Of a DNA stretch of 42,912 bases, positions 29,221 through 40,700 are shown piece by piece. Under the pieces are notes generated by a model that was not told the DNA's origin, ran no database searches, and saw only the letters and a list, made by a program, of their open reading frames with translations. The translations under genes were made by a program, and so were the position numbers. The first letter of the stretch is position 1; the number at the start of each line of letters is the position of its first letter. This DNA is from a virus. The DNA is taken from the IMG/VR virus record IMGVR_UViG_3300009161_000008, positions 1-42,912 of that record; one strand, 5' to 3'.

Positions 29221-30348
29221 ATGCCAGTCCAACTATCAGCAGGAGAAGTCTTTGCAAACGGTCAACAAGTTGACGGAACAAGACTTAACAATCATATCAA
29301 TGGTGCTATTGTATTAAAGGGAGCAATTACAGAACAGACTCCAATTGAGTCACCTATACTTGCTTCAGACGATAAGTTTCTTGTTATTGATACATCTGCT
29401 GATACATTGAGAAAAGTTAATGCATCAAGTCTCGTTCAAAGCAACTTGCCTGTGATTTCATCGTTAATTACATCAAGTAATTACTTAGCACAGCCAAATG
29501 AGGATGTTTCAATTCTTGCTAATGATGGAGTTGTTGTAACTGGTAAGGAGTTTACATCTATTAATGGAATCAACGTAACAATAACTTCAATAGCACACGG
29601 ACTTGTTGCAAGTCAAGTAATTACAGTAACCGCATCCATTGCTGCGTATAGCGGAAAATACAAGATTACATCAGTAACAACAGACACGATTGTATATACA
29701 CTTAGTGCTGCAGTTACTATTGGTTCTGGCACTTGTAATTACCAGAAGGTTGGAACGGTATTTACTAATGACCTTTTTGTCGTTGGTGATGAGTATGTTA
29801 CTGGTAATGTTACTCAAACTGGTAATGTAACTCAAACTGGCACGGTTAATATAACTGGTGCTCTACAGGTCAACGGAACTGTTGGTTATGTGCTGACTAA
29901 TATTGTTGAAGAAACAATGACTCCGTATACTGCTACTACTCCCGGAGTTTTTACTGCTGTCTGGACTTCAACCGCATTTGTTAAACCCTCTGAGGAAATC
30001 TGGGTGTTTGAAACTGTTTCTGCTCATAGTGGTATTACTGGATGGACTTACGATTTTGCTTTTAGATATGGAAGTCAAACAGCACAAAGTGGACAGTATC
30101 TTTCATATAATGCCCAATTTGATTCAGGCAACTCGAGCCTTAAAACCTTTAATGTAACTACGAATAGATGGGTTGTTCCTGCTGGAACTGCCATTGCCTC
30201 TGATACAGTTAATGTAGATGTATATGCTGGAAGTGGTAGTCAGATGACATTGTTTCAAACTACAATGCCAATTACAAATATTACTAGCACTCTTGGCGGA
30301 ACGATTGCCTCTTCCAAGTTCCGCATCTACAAATACAAAACCGCTTAA
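29221..30348 (+). CDS. Tail fibre/spike-type protein with a beta-sandwich insert
   Basis: A 375-residue protein. The N-terminal domain (AGEVFANGQQVDGTRLNNHINGA, residues about 7-30) is like virion-attachment regions of phage fibres. Residues about 115-182 (NVTITSIAHGL...KYKITSVTTDTIVYTLS) look like a small beta domain common in phage adhesins. A short heptapeptide-like repeat follows (GNVTQTGNVTQTG). The C-terminus is beta-rich. A host-binding or accessory fibre role is likely. Confidence 0.7.
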   Translation: MPVQLSAGEVFANGQQVDGTRLNNHINGAIVLKGAITEQTPIESPILASDDKFLVIDTSADTLRKVNASSLVQSNLPVISSLITSSNYLAQPNEDVSILANDGVVVTGKEFTSINGINVTITSIAHGLVASQVITVTASIAAYSGKYKITSVTTDTIVYTLSAAVTIGSGTCNYQKVGTVFTNDLFVVGDEYVTGNVTQTGNVTQTGTVNITGALQVNGTVGYVLTNIVEETMTPYTATTPGVFTAVWTSTAFVKPSEEIWVFETVSAHSGITGWTYDFAFRYGSQTAQSGQYLSYNAQFDSGNSSLKTFNVTTNRWVVPAGTAIASDTVNVDVYAGSGSQMTLFQTTMPITNITSTLGGTIASSKFRIYKYKTA

Positions 30349-30351
30349 TTT

Positions 30352-31215
30352 ATGGAATTAACATACAGCATGGGCATTGAAAATGCCAGACGGCAAAACG
30401 CTGCACCTAATTATGGTGAGTTTATGACTGCTGATGCACAGCAGTATTACAATGAAAACATGGGGGCAATTGCAGCCCAGAAAAAGATTATTCCTGCGTC
30501 TATCCAAGCAGAGGAAGCAATGCTTCCGCAACTGCAAGGGTATCAAGCAAGGAGTATGGGTTCGCAATCTCAAAACCTACTTGGTCAATACCAAGGAATG
30601 CAGGATTACTCGCTACAAGCCCAACATCAGTATCAAAATCAGTTGATGGGAATTTACGGACAAGGCGGACAAATGGCTACTAATTACGCCGTTCAAAGTC
30701 TTGGACCACAGGGTGCTCAGAATTACAATATGTTCCAGCAACAGGCTGGCGAAGGTCTTGCAATGGGTTCTGGACTTGGTTACCAAGACCAAATGTATGC
30801 CGAGCAGTCCGCAAGAGCAGCAATGTCAGCCAGAGGATTGACAGGCAATCAAGCCGTTGGTCAAGAGGTGCTTAACTCTTATCAACTTGGAAATCAAAGA
30901 CTCCAACAGCGTCAAGCAATGGGTGCACAAGCATATCAAATGGCTGGTCAACAGCAATCTTTTGGTCATCAAGCCTATAATGCTCCAGCAATGCAAACGT
31001 CACAGGGTTTGTATGGGGTTGGAGAACTTTATGGTGCTACCCAGAACTCGTTCCAAAATATGGGTTCTCAATTCCTAACACCAGAGTCTCAATATCTTGC
31101 TAATATTAGAAGTAATAGAATTTCCCAAGAAAATGCAAATAAAGCGGCTAGCGCATCAAATACTGCTGGTATTGTTGGCGGTGTTGCTACTGTCGCTGCT
31201 GCCGCCTTCATTTAA
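30352..31215 (+). CDS. Gln-rich internal virion protein (gp14-like position)
   Basis: A 287-residue protein very rich in Gln, Ala, Gly, Met and Tyr, with a hydrophobic Ala/Val/Gly C-terminal segment (AGIVGGVATVAAAAFI) that could insert in a membrane. Composition and position just before the large ejection-type proteins resemble the T7 gp14 role of forming the outer-membrane part of the DNA ejection channel. Its stop overlaps the PAPS-reductase-family start as TAATG. Confidence 0.65.
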   Translation: MELTYSMGIENARRQNAAPNYGEFMTADAQQYYNENMGAIAAQKKIIPASIQAEEAMLPQLQGYQARSMGSQSQNLLGQYQGMQDYSLQAQHQYQNQLMGIYGQGGQMATNYAVQSLGPQGAQNYNMFQQQAGEGLAMGSGLGYQDQMYAEQSARAAMSARGLTGNQAVGQEVLNSYQLGNQRLQQRQAMGAQAYQMAGQQQSFGHQAYNAPAMQTSQGLYGVGELYGATQNSFQNMGSQFLTPESQYLANIRSNRISQENANKAASASNTAGIVGGVATVAAAAFI

Positions 31216-32015
31216 TGACAAAAGAGGAAAGAAGTCTTGATATAATTCAACGAGGACTTTCGTTGTCAAATAAGTCGGCGGTTGCTTGGTCTGGCGGAAA
31301 GGACTCTATGGTTCTTTTGCATTTGATGCTTAAGGCGGGCAGTAGATTCCCTGTAATCTTCTTTAGAGAACCTTGGCAGCCTTGGAAGTATAAATTCCAA
31401 GATAGGACTATACAAGAGTATGGGCTTGAGGCATATACTTGGCATCCTCAAAAGTCGTCCTTTCAACAAACTGGAGATGAGTTTGAAATTCAAAATGTCT
31501 ATTCATTTGACACAACGATTGTTACTTGCCCAAGCGGTATAACAAAACCTGTTGTTGGAAAGCCTTGGGTATGTTCGTTGGATATGCTTAATAGACCTAA
31601 GCAAATGAATCTTATCTCTGGATGGGATATGGTATGGGTTGGTCACAAGGCTTGCGATAGCGACCCTATCTATGGTGGAGACGCTGGGACTAGAACTGAA
31701 GTTAGAGTTGTTCCGGGACAAGCCACTATGATGTTTCCCCTTCGTGATTGGACTCACGAAGATATTTGGAATTATACTGTAGCCAACAACATTCCGATTG
31801 ACCTTGACAGATATGAACAAGTTAACGGAAAATGGGGCGAGAAAGTTGACAAACTCACCAATGTTGACTATGTTCACGCTTGCACCGCTTGTGTTGACAG
31901 AAGGGCTACGGCAAACAAGTTTGTTTACTGTCCTAAGTATAATGGAGTAGTGGAAAACTGCTCTGATAAACTTCCTTGGTTTGACCAAGCAATCCCTTCT
32001 TATATGAAGGACTAA
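31215..32015 (+). CDS. PAPS reductase / ATP-pyrophosphatase family protein
   Basis: A 266-residue protein with the PP-loop SGGKDS (residues 26-31), a central TEVRVVPGQATMMFPLRDWTHEDIW-type segment, and C-terminal Cys pairs (HACTACVDRR and YCPKYNGVVENC). The family adenylates a substrate with ATP or handles adenylyl sulfate. Phage copies have no firmly known substrate. Its position inside the virion operon, with overlaps to its neighbours, suggests late expression. A DNA phosphorothioation enzyme is less likely, as no partner dnd genes are present. Confidence 0.85.
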   Translation: MTKEERSLDIIQRGLSLSNKSAVAWSGGKDSMVLLHLMLKAGSRFPVIFFREPWQPWKYKFQDRTIQEYGLEAYTWHPQKSSFQQTGDEFEIQNVYSFDTTIVTCPSGITKPVVGKPWVCSLDMLNRPKQMNLISGWDMVWVGHKACDSDPIYGGDAGTRTEVRVVPGQATMMFPLRDWTHEDIWNYTVANNIPIDLDRYEQVNGKWGEKVDKLTNVDYVHACTACVDRRATANKFVYCPKYNGVVENCSDKLPWFDQAIPSYMKD

Positions 32016-32031
32016 TTTACAAATACTATTT

Positions 32032-34740
32032 ATGCGACCACAACAATCTAATGCTCCGGGAAACGCAAACCCGTTTACGCGATATTCTGGTGAACAAGTT
32101 CAACAAATACCTGCTGGTTATGTTGAGGGAATGAGTTCTTGGGGCAGAGTTGCTCAACAAACTGCATCTTCTATTGCTGGAATGATGGGCGACCAAGCCA
32201 AACTTGAATCTGCCGCAAGGCAGGGAACTATTGATACCAGAAAGGCTGATGCACTTGATAAAGCAAATGCACTAAAGCAACAAGGTCTTGATGCTGAAAG
32301 TGCATTTAAGGCTTACAGCCTTGCGGCTACTTCCGAAGATAACACATACACTAGAGCAAAAGATGCTACTTCTGCACTTGGTGGTTCTATTGGAATGTTG
32401 AAGGAAGAAATTGGCAACAAAGATACAACTGAAGAAAGAAGAAGAGAAGCAGCACTTGAGTTAAAGCAAGCCAAAATTGATTTTGCTGAATCTACAAAAA
32501 GAATGGTTAATTTGGCTAAACAACCTCCACTTACCTTTGATTCGTTCCAAGAAAGTCAACAAAAGATTAGAGAACAAAGACTAAGAGAGGCGATGCCAGG
32601 GGCTGCACTTCCAGCAAGACCTGCAACTCCTGCAACAGTTCCTACTAGTTACTATCAATCTCCAGCATTTCAATCGCCATTCTCAACTGGAATGGAAGAC
32701 AATGCTACAAAAACAGTAGCATTTGGAGGTTCACCAAAAAAAGCCGAAGTGGTAGGGGGAAGGGTTTCTTCGGTAGTTACTCCTGATGGGACAAAGCATA
32801 GAGTAGGCGGTTGGGTATCAGAGGCAGACCTTCCAGCAATTAACCAAGTAGTTACTGCTATGGAAGCATCTAGTGCTGGCAATGCCTATGGGACTCCATC
32901 TGGTGCTGAAACGCCCGGTCCTACACCTGCTCCAGTTGAAGAAAAGGTTGCGTTAAACGGACCACTAAACAGTAAGTATTTCCATACAGAACCTCTTACT
33001 CCTATTAACGGGTCAAGTAATAGGGACAATAGACACGGAACGATATTCTTTGAAGAAACCGTGAGTCCAAGCACAGGTGAAAAGACCAGAACTCCTATTG
33101 TTAAATATAACTCCAATCAACTTGTTAATGCGGATGGAAGTCAAAACGCAGACGCACATATGGAGTTGAGAAGACTTACTTTAATTAATGAAGTCTTAAA
33201 GAGTGGCGAACATAAGAATACATCACCAGACCAAGCAGAAAGAGATGCTGCAGATGATGCCTTTGGAACAGCAGATAACGCACTTGATATGCCAGCAATT
33301 AGACAGGCATATGCATTTGTTGATAGAAACCTTCAAAATAAGTCAAATGGAGGAATTGAAGCCGATATGTGGGGTTCTAGATTTGAATTAAAATATGGTC
33401 AACGTCCGTCTGCATTTATTGCTCAAGGTGATGCAATTGTTGAAGAATACATTACTCCGTCTGCCGAAGTTGCACTTAGAGCAACCGCGAATGGAAGAAT
33501 GGCTAGAGCACTAGAAAATACGTCAAGTGCACCAGAAAGACCTGCAGGACTTGATGAATCAATTGCGGCAAATGATACAGCACTTAAATATTGGAAAGGT
33601 GAAATTGCTAGACTTGACAAACTTCTTGGTGACCCAAACACCGTTAATCACAAACCTACACTTGATGCGTTAAAAAATAAGCGAGCAGGTGCTGTAACCC
33701 AACTTGAGGCTGAAAACAAAATTACTCAATCAATTCAAACACAGGTTTCTAATTTAGATGTTAAAAACAGACAATTTATAGCAAACCAGAAACTTGCGGC
33801 TGACGAATTGGCATTAGATGAGTCAGTAGGAAGACTTGACAAGATGGGAAGAGAAAAGACCGACGACATTGAAAAACTTGTCTCAAGATGGATTGGCATT
33901 CGTCCTCAGGACTTAAAAAGAACTAATGGGTTTGTTGCTCAAGGACTTAAAGATTTGCCCAAGATTTTACAAGAGATTCCTATTATGATTAATGGGAAGA
34001 AAACTGGCAAGTATTACTCTGACAGACTTGACAGCGGTGAATTACTGGAAGCATTAAGAAAGAATGGGGATTATAAAACAATTGCAAAACTTACAAGAAA
34101 TATGCCTACACCAGAGCAACTGACAAATAACCAAGGAACTGGCATTTATGATAAGCAGAAGAAATGGGATGAATCACTTTACCCTATGAATAGACTTTAT
34201 GAGTTGAATCAAGAACTTATTAAAGAACAAAACAGCAAAGGTGGCAGTTGGGCATCCGTAGCATTAATGAAAGTAAGAATGCCTAATGGGGATTTAGCAA
34301 CTGCTGGAACATTGCAAAAGGTTTTAGTTGGTGCTATTCGTGAATCTGTTGTTGGACCTGGAAATCCTTCTAACTACGAGCAAGAAGTCCTTGCTTCAAT
34401 CATTCCAGACCCTTCTCAAATTGCGACAATTCCATCAAGACAGAAAGCGAGACTTCAAGCGTTGGCTACAATCTCAATGCTTCACCATTACAATAGCATG
34501 ATTTCAAATGGTATGTCTCCTACGGAAGAGACATTAAAGATGTATAGTAAACAAATAGGTAAAGTTCTTGGATATGAAGTTACCCCAGAAACCTTTAAGG
34601 GGTTATACGATGACTGGGATAGACAAAAGACCATGTATCGCAATAGCGAGACTGTTAAAAGTCCTAACGAAAACATCCCTAAGGAGTATGCCCAAAGACT
34701 TATTGACAGTCTGGAAGCAAGAACAAAGGAATCTAAGTAA
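32032..34740 (+). CDS. Large internal virion/ejection protein (gp15-like position)
   Basis: A 902-residue, mostly helical, Gln/Lys/Ala-rich protein with coiled-coil stretches (about 50-165 and 515-620) and a Pro/Thr-rich segment (about 185-310). It lies between the Gln-rich protein and the giant gene, as T7 gp15 lies between gp14 and gp16. A role in the DNA ejection tube is inferred from this order and composition. No enzymatic motif was found. Confidence 0.65.
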   Translation: MRPQQSNAPGNANPFTRYSGEQVQQIPAGYVEGMSSWGRVAQQTASSIAGMMGDQAKLESAARQGTIDTRKADALDKANALKQQGLDAESAFKAYSLAATSEDNTYTRAKDATSALGGSIGMLKEEIGNKDTTEERRREAALELKQAKIDFAESTKRMVNLAKQPPLTFDSFQESQQKIREQRLREAMPGAALPARPATPATVPTSYYQSPAFQSPFSTGMEDNATKTVAFGGSPKKAEVVGGRVSSVVTPDGTKHRVGGWVSEADLPAINQVVTAMEASSAGNAYGTPSGAETPGPTPAPVEEKVALNGPLNSKYFHTEPLTPINGSSNRDNRHGTIFFEETVSPSTGEKTRTPIVKYNSNQLVNADGSQNADAHMELRRLTLINEVLKSGEHKNTSPDQAERDAADDAFGTADNALDMPAIRQAYAFVDRNLQNKSNGGIEADMWGSRFELKYGQRPSAFIAQGDAIVEEYITPSAEVALRATANGRMARALENTSSAPERPAGLDESIAANDTALKYWKGEIARLDKLLGDPNTVNHKPTLDALKNKRAGAVTQLEAENKITQSIQTQVSNLDVKNRQFIANQKLAADELALDESVGRLDKMGREKTDDIEKLVSRWIGIRPQDLKRTNGFVAQGLKDLPKILQEIPIMINGKKTGKYYSDRLDSGELLEALRKNGDYKTIAKLTRNMPTPEQLTNNQGTGIYDKQKKWDESLYPMNRLYELNQELIKEQNSKGGSWASVALMKVRMPNGDLATAGTLQKVLVGAIRESVVGPGNPSNYEQEVLASIIPDPSQIATIPSRQKARLQALATISMLHHYNSMISNGMSPTEETLKMYSKQIGKVLGYEVTPETFKGLYDDWDRQKTMYRNSETVKSPNENIPKEYAQRLIDSLEARTKESK

Positions 34741-34781
34741 TTTACTTGCTATTTATTGACTCCTATAGACTATAATCCGAT

Positions 34782-37700
34782 ATGGCTGAGACACCTGCTT
34801 CTGGTTTACCTAAGAAAACATCCCCGCTTGACCCTTTGACTGCAGGAGTAGCCACAAGACCAGTTCAGGCTATTGCAAATGAGATTGAGACAAAGGCAAT
34901 ACAAAGGGGGGAACAACCCCCATTTATACCAGTAAAGAAGGGTGAATCGTCCTTTGTGCCTCCTATTGAACTTCAAGACGGAAGCCCAGAATCCGAGCAA
35001 GCGTATCAAAACATCATTACTCAGAAAAATCCTCTTGGTTACCAGATTAACAGAAAGGTTATTTTTGCACTTGAATCACAAAAGTCATACCTTGAAGACT
35101 TAAAGAAGTGGGATAAGGAAGCAACGATGAATGCTAATGTCCTTCCCGGTGGTGGAAGTGTTCCACTTAGAGAAATTCCCACATTACATCCAAAGGCACA
35201 ATTCCTTGTTAATTTTGGGAAAACACCAAAAGATATATTAATTGGAATAGCCAGAGCACAGGCTAAAGCACAGCATTTTGCTGGCAAATATCAAGACGAC
35301 CCTCGTTTTCAAAGATTACTTCAGAGCGACGATACGCTACTTAAAACACCAATAGCATTGGCTGATGCTATGTCTAAGAGTGGTGGTATGTTTGAAACAA
35401 AAGAAGAAGAAGAGTTCTTCAGAGCGTCTGCTGAAAACCCTAACTCAATAGAATACGACACAAGCCCATTTAGACTTCTTCAAAGAATGAATCTAGAAGA
35501 AATTGGCAAAAGTGGAACTTTCCATCCATCTCAACTTGAAGTTGAAATGAGAAAGACTGGCTTTTTGTTAAATCCTAAAAACCCTAGAGATGTAAAGATG
35601 TGGAGGGCGTTCCGTAAATGGAACGACGAACACCCAGACCAAAAGGGAATAATGGAAACCTTTGGAGAAAATTCAATAGGGGCAATTAAAATGCTTACTG
35701 ACGCTGTGGTTAATACTGGTTACACATCAGTAAAATCCGTTGGTGACCCTCAAATTGGTTGGAATCCAGACTTTAAGGACGAGAAGTCAAAGGCTGCATA
35801 TCAAACCCTTCTCCTTACTTTAATTTCGGCAAAGCAAAACGGTGAGGTTTTAAAGGGCTTTTCGGAAGATGCAGCACTTGATATGGTTGATAAACAATTT
35901 GCTGCATCTGGCAAAATAGACTGGGATTTTTTTGATTCAAAAGCAAGAGACCAGTTGCCACAAATGGCAATTGAACTGGCACATATGCATAAGGATTTAG
36001 ATTCTAGAGGTGCTTTTACTGCCAAGAAGCAAGGAATTACTCAACTAATGACTTTGTTTTCTGCTGCAGTTACCGGAACTATCGGTATGGCAGGAATGGG
36101 AATTGATACAGGTCCAGATAGATGGTGGAGTCAAAGTTTGGCTGGTATTTCAACTATGACAAGCGGACTTGCTGCGTCTGTTGGAGATGTAACTGGAAAC
36201 CCAAGCCCAGACCTTACTCGTGCAGAAAGAGTTGAACAAGAAGAAATGAAGCGATTTAATACAGGAGTTACATACAGTCGTTGGCATCATCATTTGTCTA
36301 CTAATGGTATATTCCCGTCAATGACGGACACTAGATACCATCGAGATGCTTCAATGTTTCTTACGGCAATTGAAGGTGCTGCTTTACTTAAGGGCGGTTG
36401 GGCTGCTGGTAGGGGTGCTTTGAGATATGCTGGAATTAAGACTGGCGGTCAAGGTTATTTAAGTTTCATGGAAAGCACCGGCTTACAGGCTACAAAAGAA
36501 GCAATGACTGTTGAGTTGAGAAGACTAGCAGCCCACGGAGTTGATTTTACTTCAGCGACTGAAAGTCTTGAAATTAGAAGAGTTCTTCAGGAAATCAAGG
36601 AGGCTGCAAAACTTGAAAATGGTGGCAAAGGTATTGATGACTATGAAGCCATTGAAAGAGCATTTAACGGAACTGGAAAGATTAAGAATCCAAAGAATCC
36701 CAATGAACTAATTGAAGTTCCAAGAGAAACGTTAAATCAATTAAGTCAAAATATATCAAACAAGGCTGCTGGAGTTCAAACTGTAAGAGATGCTATTGCA
36801 AGGGCGGCTTGGGTTGGTAAGAACATCAAGTATTCTCCACAGGCTCAAATAACAATTCAAAAGGCTAGAAAGATTCTTGCTGATGCATATCCAGACATAA
36901 ATGTTGATGGATTGGAAGATTCTGTAATTTACGACAGAATGAGAAGAAGTAGTTTTCCAAAAGGAAAGGGAGATGGAGTAATTAACGCAAACGAACTTCG
37001 TGCTATTGAGAAGGAAGTTGGTGCGACTTGGAAGGCTATTGACCCAGATGGAATTGCTGGAATGAAGAGAGGCGGACTTGGCCCTCTTCAAATTGATTAT
37101 ATTAATCAAAATCATTTATTTAGAGGGATTACAGGGCTATTAAAGAGTGGAAATTATTTTGCGGAACGACTTGAGGACTGGAACAGAGTTCACGGACTTC
37201 CCGTTTCTCCACTTATATCATCGGCAAAACTTTCTGCTCCTGCTGGAACTTCAGTAGCAACTCTCCAAGAAGGAGGAATGCAAGCCGCCCAAAGATATAC
37301 GTGGGCATCAATGATTGTTCCGTTTCTGAGAATGGCTGGTGCTACTGGAGAACTTGGTGACTTTATAATGGAATTCAAAGCGTTAAACAAGGTTACGATG
37401 GGCGGTGAATACAACTCTACGCTCTTGGCAATGCGTAATAAATTCAACAGGGAAAAAAGAGCCTTATTGATTGAAAAGGCATCAATTAGTCCATCTGACT
37501 GGCCTACAATTAAAGCAGAACTAGAAGCACTTGGAGAGACAACCGTAAAGGAAGTTCCACAAACTACTGCTTCATCAGTTAATGTTGAAAGGGAATTAGC
37601 AAGAATTGAGAAGGAATATGAACATCTAAATCAAAAGGATTGGTGGGCACACAATCTAAGTTCTTGGTCAAGAAATGGTCTTATTGCTGGTGCTACAAAG

Positions 37701-40700
37701 TTATTCCGTGATGGTTCTGTTGGTGCAGCAACTAATGAGGCTTTTTTTGGAATGTTTTCTGGTATGCAAGGAATTGGTAGTGGAACTGGATTTGCTGCAT
37801 TTGGAACTGGCGTAAACTCAATCAGTAGTGGTTGGGTTACTCACTTCACAAAGAACAAGAAACAGCAGGAAAGAATGACTTATGACTTAGATGAAATAAG
37901 AGCAAGAATGTCTGACAATGTAGGAGTTGAAGGAGATGTTCAGAATATGTATATCTTAAAGACTCTTGCTACCTCAAGAGATAATGCTGAAGGAATTAGA
38001 AAGCAAAAAGGCGACGAGGCTGCAGACACATATTTAGCCAGAGAGATATTCACAATAGCAAACCTATTTAGAATAGGAGCAACGATTGAATTGACTGATG
38101 CTGGCGTAAGACACGGATTAGTTTCATTGATGGAGTCTTTGAATATGGCAGACCCAGAACACGCAGATAAATTGCGTGACCATTATATGTCCGTTGCCAC
38201 AAGACAGGGGCTTACCGGTGAGACTGCTACTCAGTATGCTAATCAAATGATTGAGCAAACAGTTAGGAATAACGCTGCTGGTGTTAGAAGAGGTTCAATT
38301 GGTAAGGAGAGAGGTTTGCTTGAAGCAAGAAGACAAAGACTAAAAGAAACAACTGGCAAAGAAGTAGACGAACTTGCACTTGCGGCTGAACAACTTGCAA
38401 AGGAAGCAGGTTTGTCCCCAGATGCATTGTTTAGTGCAAATGAAATTCCTACCCCATTTGTTCCAGAGCCTTATCCTAACCCCACTCCAATTTCTCCGAA
38501 CGCAACACCAGTTGAAAGACGAAAGATTGAGCAAGAGAACCTTGCTAGACGTGAGGAAGTTGACATTAGAAATAAAGCAGCAGAAGTAACGCATAGAGAA
38601 AATATTGACACAAACAGAACAATTGGTGGAGTTCCGACTGCTGGTCTTCCTGCAAATATTGTTGATAAAATTAATACTTTCAGAGAAGAATTCAAACGAA
38701 TCAAAAACACTCAATGGAAGAATAACCTTGAGGTTCTTGACATTACGAAACAGTTAGAAAATCTAGACATTGAAGCAAAGTCTATTGAACAAAGCAATCC
38801 AATTGCAGAATATAGAGATGGTGCAATTACTATGGGTCCAGATGGTGCATTCCTTACTTCTTTTAAGAACGGTATAACTGTTTGGGAGCAAAATGGAAAA
38901 GTAAGAATTTATTTAGACAAGGATAAGTTTTCTACTGCCGATGCTAGAGAAGAAATTTCACACGCATTGTTCTATACAGAGAATATGAGAGACTCTAGAC
39001 CATATCTCCGAAATATAATTTTTGGTCAATATAAGGTTAATGAAAGCGGTCAAAGAGTATTAGTTAAAGGTCCGCTTATTGGTAAAACCGTTGAAGACTC
39101 AGTTAAGATGTTGGATATGTTTATAGATGCACACGCAACTACTATGAGCGACCAAGAGGGTGCTTCCTTTAAGGCTAGATGGGAACAGGGAAAGAAGAAC
39201 CTAGCAAAGAACCCAGATGACACCAGACTTTTACAGGCTGGCTTTATTGAGTTTGCTGGAAGACTGTATCAAGCAAGAATGGAACTTGCTAATCCTCAGT
39301 TTGGAAGGATTGGACAACAGGGAAGCAGTTCCTCTGGTTCTCTTGAATATGGTAACCTTCCAATCCCTCAACAGCCTAACAACGCACAGGCTGGAAGGCT
39401 TTCTTGGTTCTTAGGTCCAAATGCAAGCATTTCTGGTAAACTTGAACCAAAGGCAAGATTGTTAATGAAACTTACTGTTGGGGACTTGACTATTAATGAT
39501 ATAATAAATGACGGGAATCCCATTAACGGCACAGATGTTGATTTTAGCGGAAAAGGACCAGATGAATTAAAAGATAACGTAAAGGCTACATTGGCAGAAA
39601 ATGTGAGAATGGCTGCAAACTTCTTGAAGATTTTCAAGGTAAATGGTGCTTGGGATGGAATGTTGTGGGAATATTCAAAGGGTAAGTTGCAAGACCTTGG
39701 ATTTGTTATTGACGACGCTCGTTCGACTCCAGATTTGACATTCTACAAGACTGGACAAATCAGAAACCCAATGACCGGCGAATTGAATCCAATTGACCCA
39801 GTAGCAATGAGATGGGCAGAGCAGATGATTATTTCAAGCAGAAACAGAGGCGGTAAAATTGACACATACGATATCTTCAGCACAGAAAGCGTTTTCTCAA
39901 GAGAGAACGACCCATCTCCAGAAGCAAAGAATCAGAGATGGCAATGGGCGTTAGCATCTGGTCGTGCTCACTTCATTAACCCAGATACATTGATGTTCAA
40001 GAAATCACTTGATAAGTTAATGCACGACGAATGGCAACCACTACGCACCCTTGCGGAGAGAGTCATTAAGCCTAGAATGGGTGAAGGAGAAGATTGGTCT
40101 GGACTTACTGTCAAAAAGACTGTTGATGGAAGAACCGTTCTTATTGGTGCTCCTAATTTAGCACAAACTAAAAGAATCCTTGAACACATAAAGACTGAAT
40201 ATGCCAATGTTGGTTCAGAAGGTAATCAAGCGGTAATGGAAAACCTTGGAATCTTTATGGAGGCAATTGCTAACGGTAATATGTTTGACCCTGGTGCTCC
40301 AAAAGAAAACCGCGGTTGGACACAATTATTTATGGGAGAATACGAAGGTGCTACCCAAGGAGTAGGTGAGGGAACTGCAGCAAGAACAAAAAGAACAAAT
40401 GTTCAACAACGATTGCTAGCCCCAATGAGATTGGTCATTAGACCTTCTGGTTTGGACATTGGAGGTAAAAAGTATGAAGATGGTTCAGTATCAGACCATA
40501 TTTACATTGAGGCACTTGATATGGTGGCTCTCGGTAAGTCAGTTCGCAATGGTTGGAATAACCTTATATTTGGTGAAAATGGTATTCCTTATTGGGGAAC
40601 TGCGGCTAAAAACTATACTGATGGAAAACAACAATTGCAGGATTTATTCCACGGAAGACTAGAGAATTTAAACGAAGGCATTAGTCTTGTATTAACTAAC

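Noticed and set aside
31215-32015. DndC-type DNA phosphorothioation enzyme
   Set aside because: No DndA, B, D or E-like partners, and the general PAPS reductase pattern fits better.
38938-38985. Active HExxH metallopeptidase in the giant protein
   Set aside because: The first His is replaced by Glu, so a catalytic zinc site cannot be claimed.
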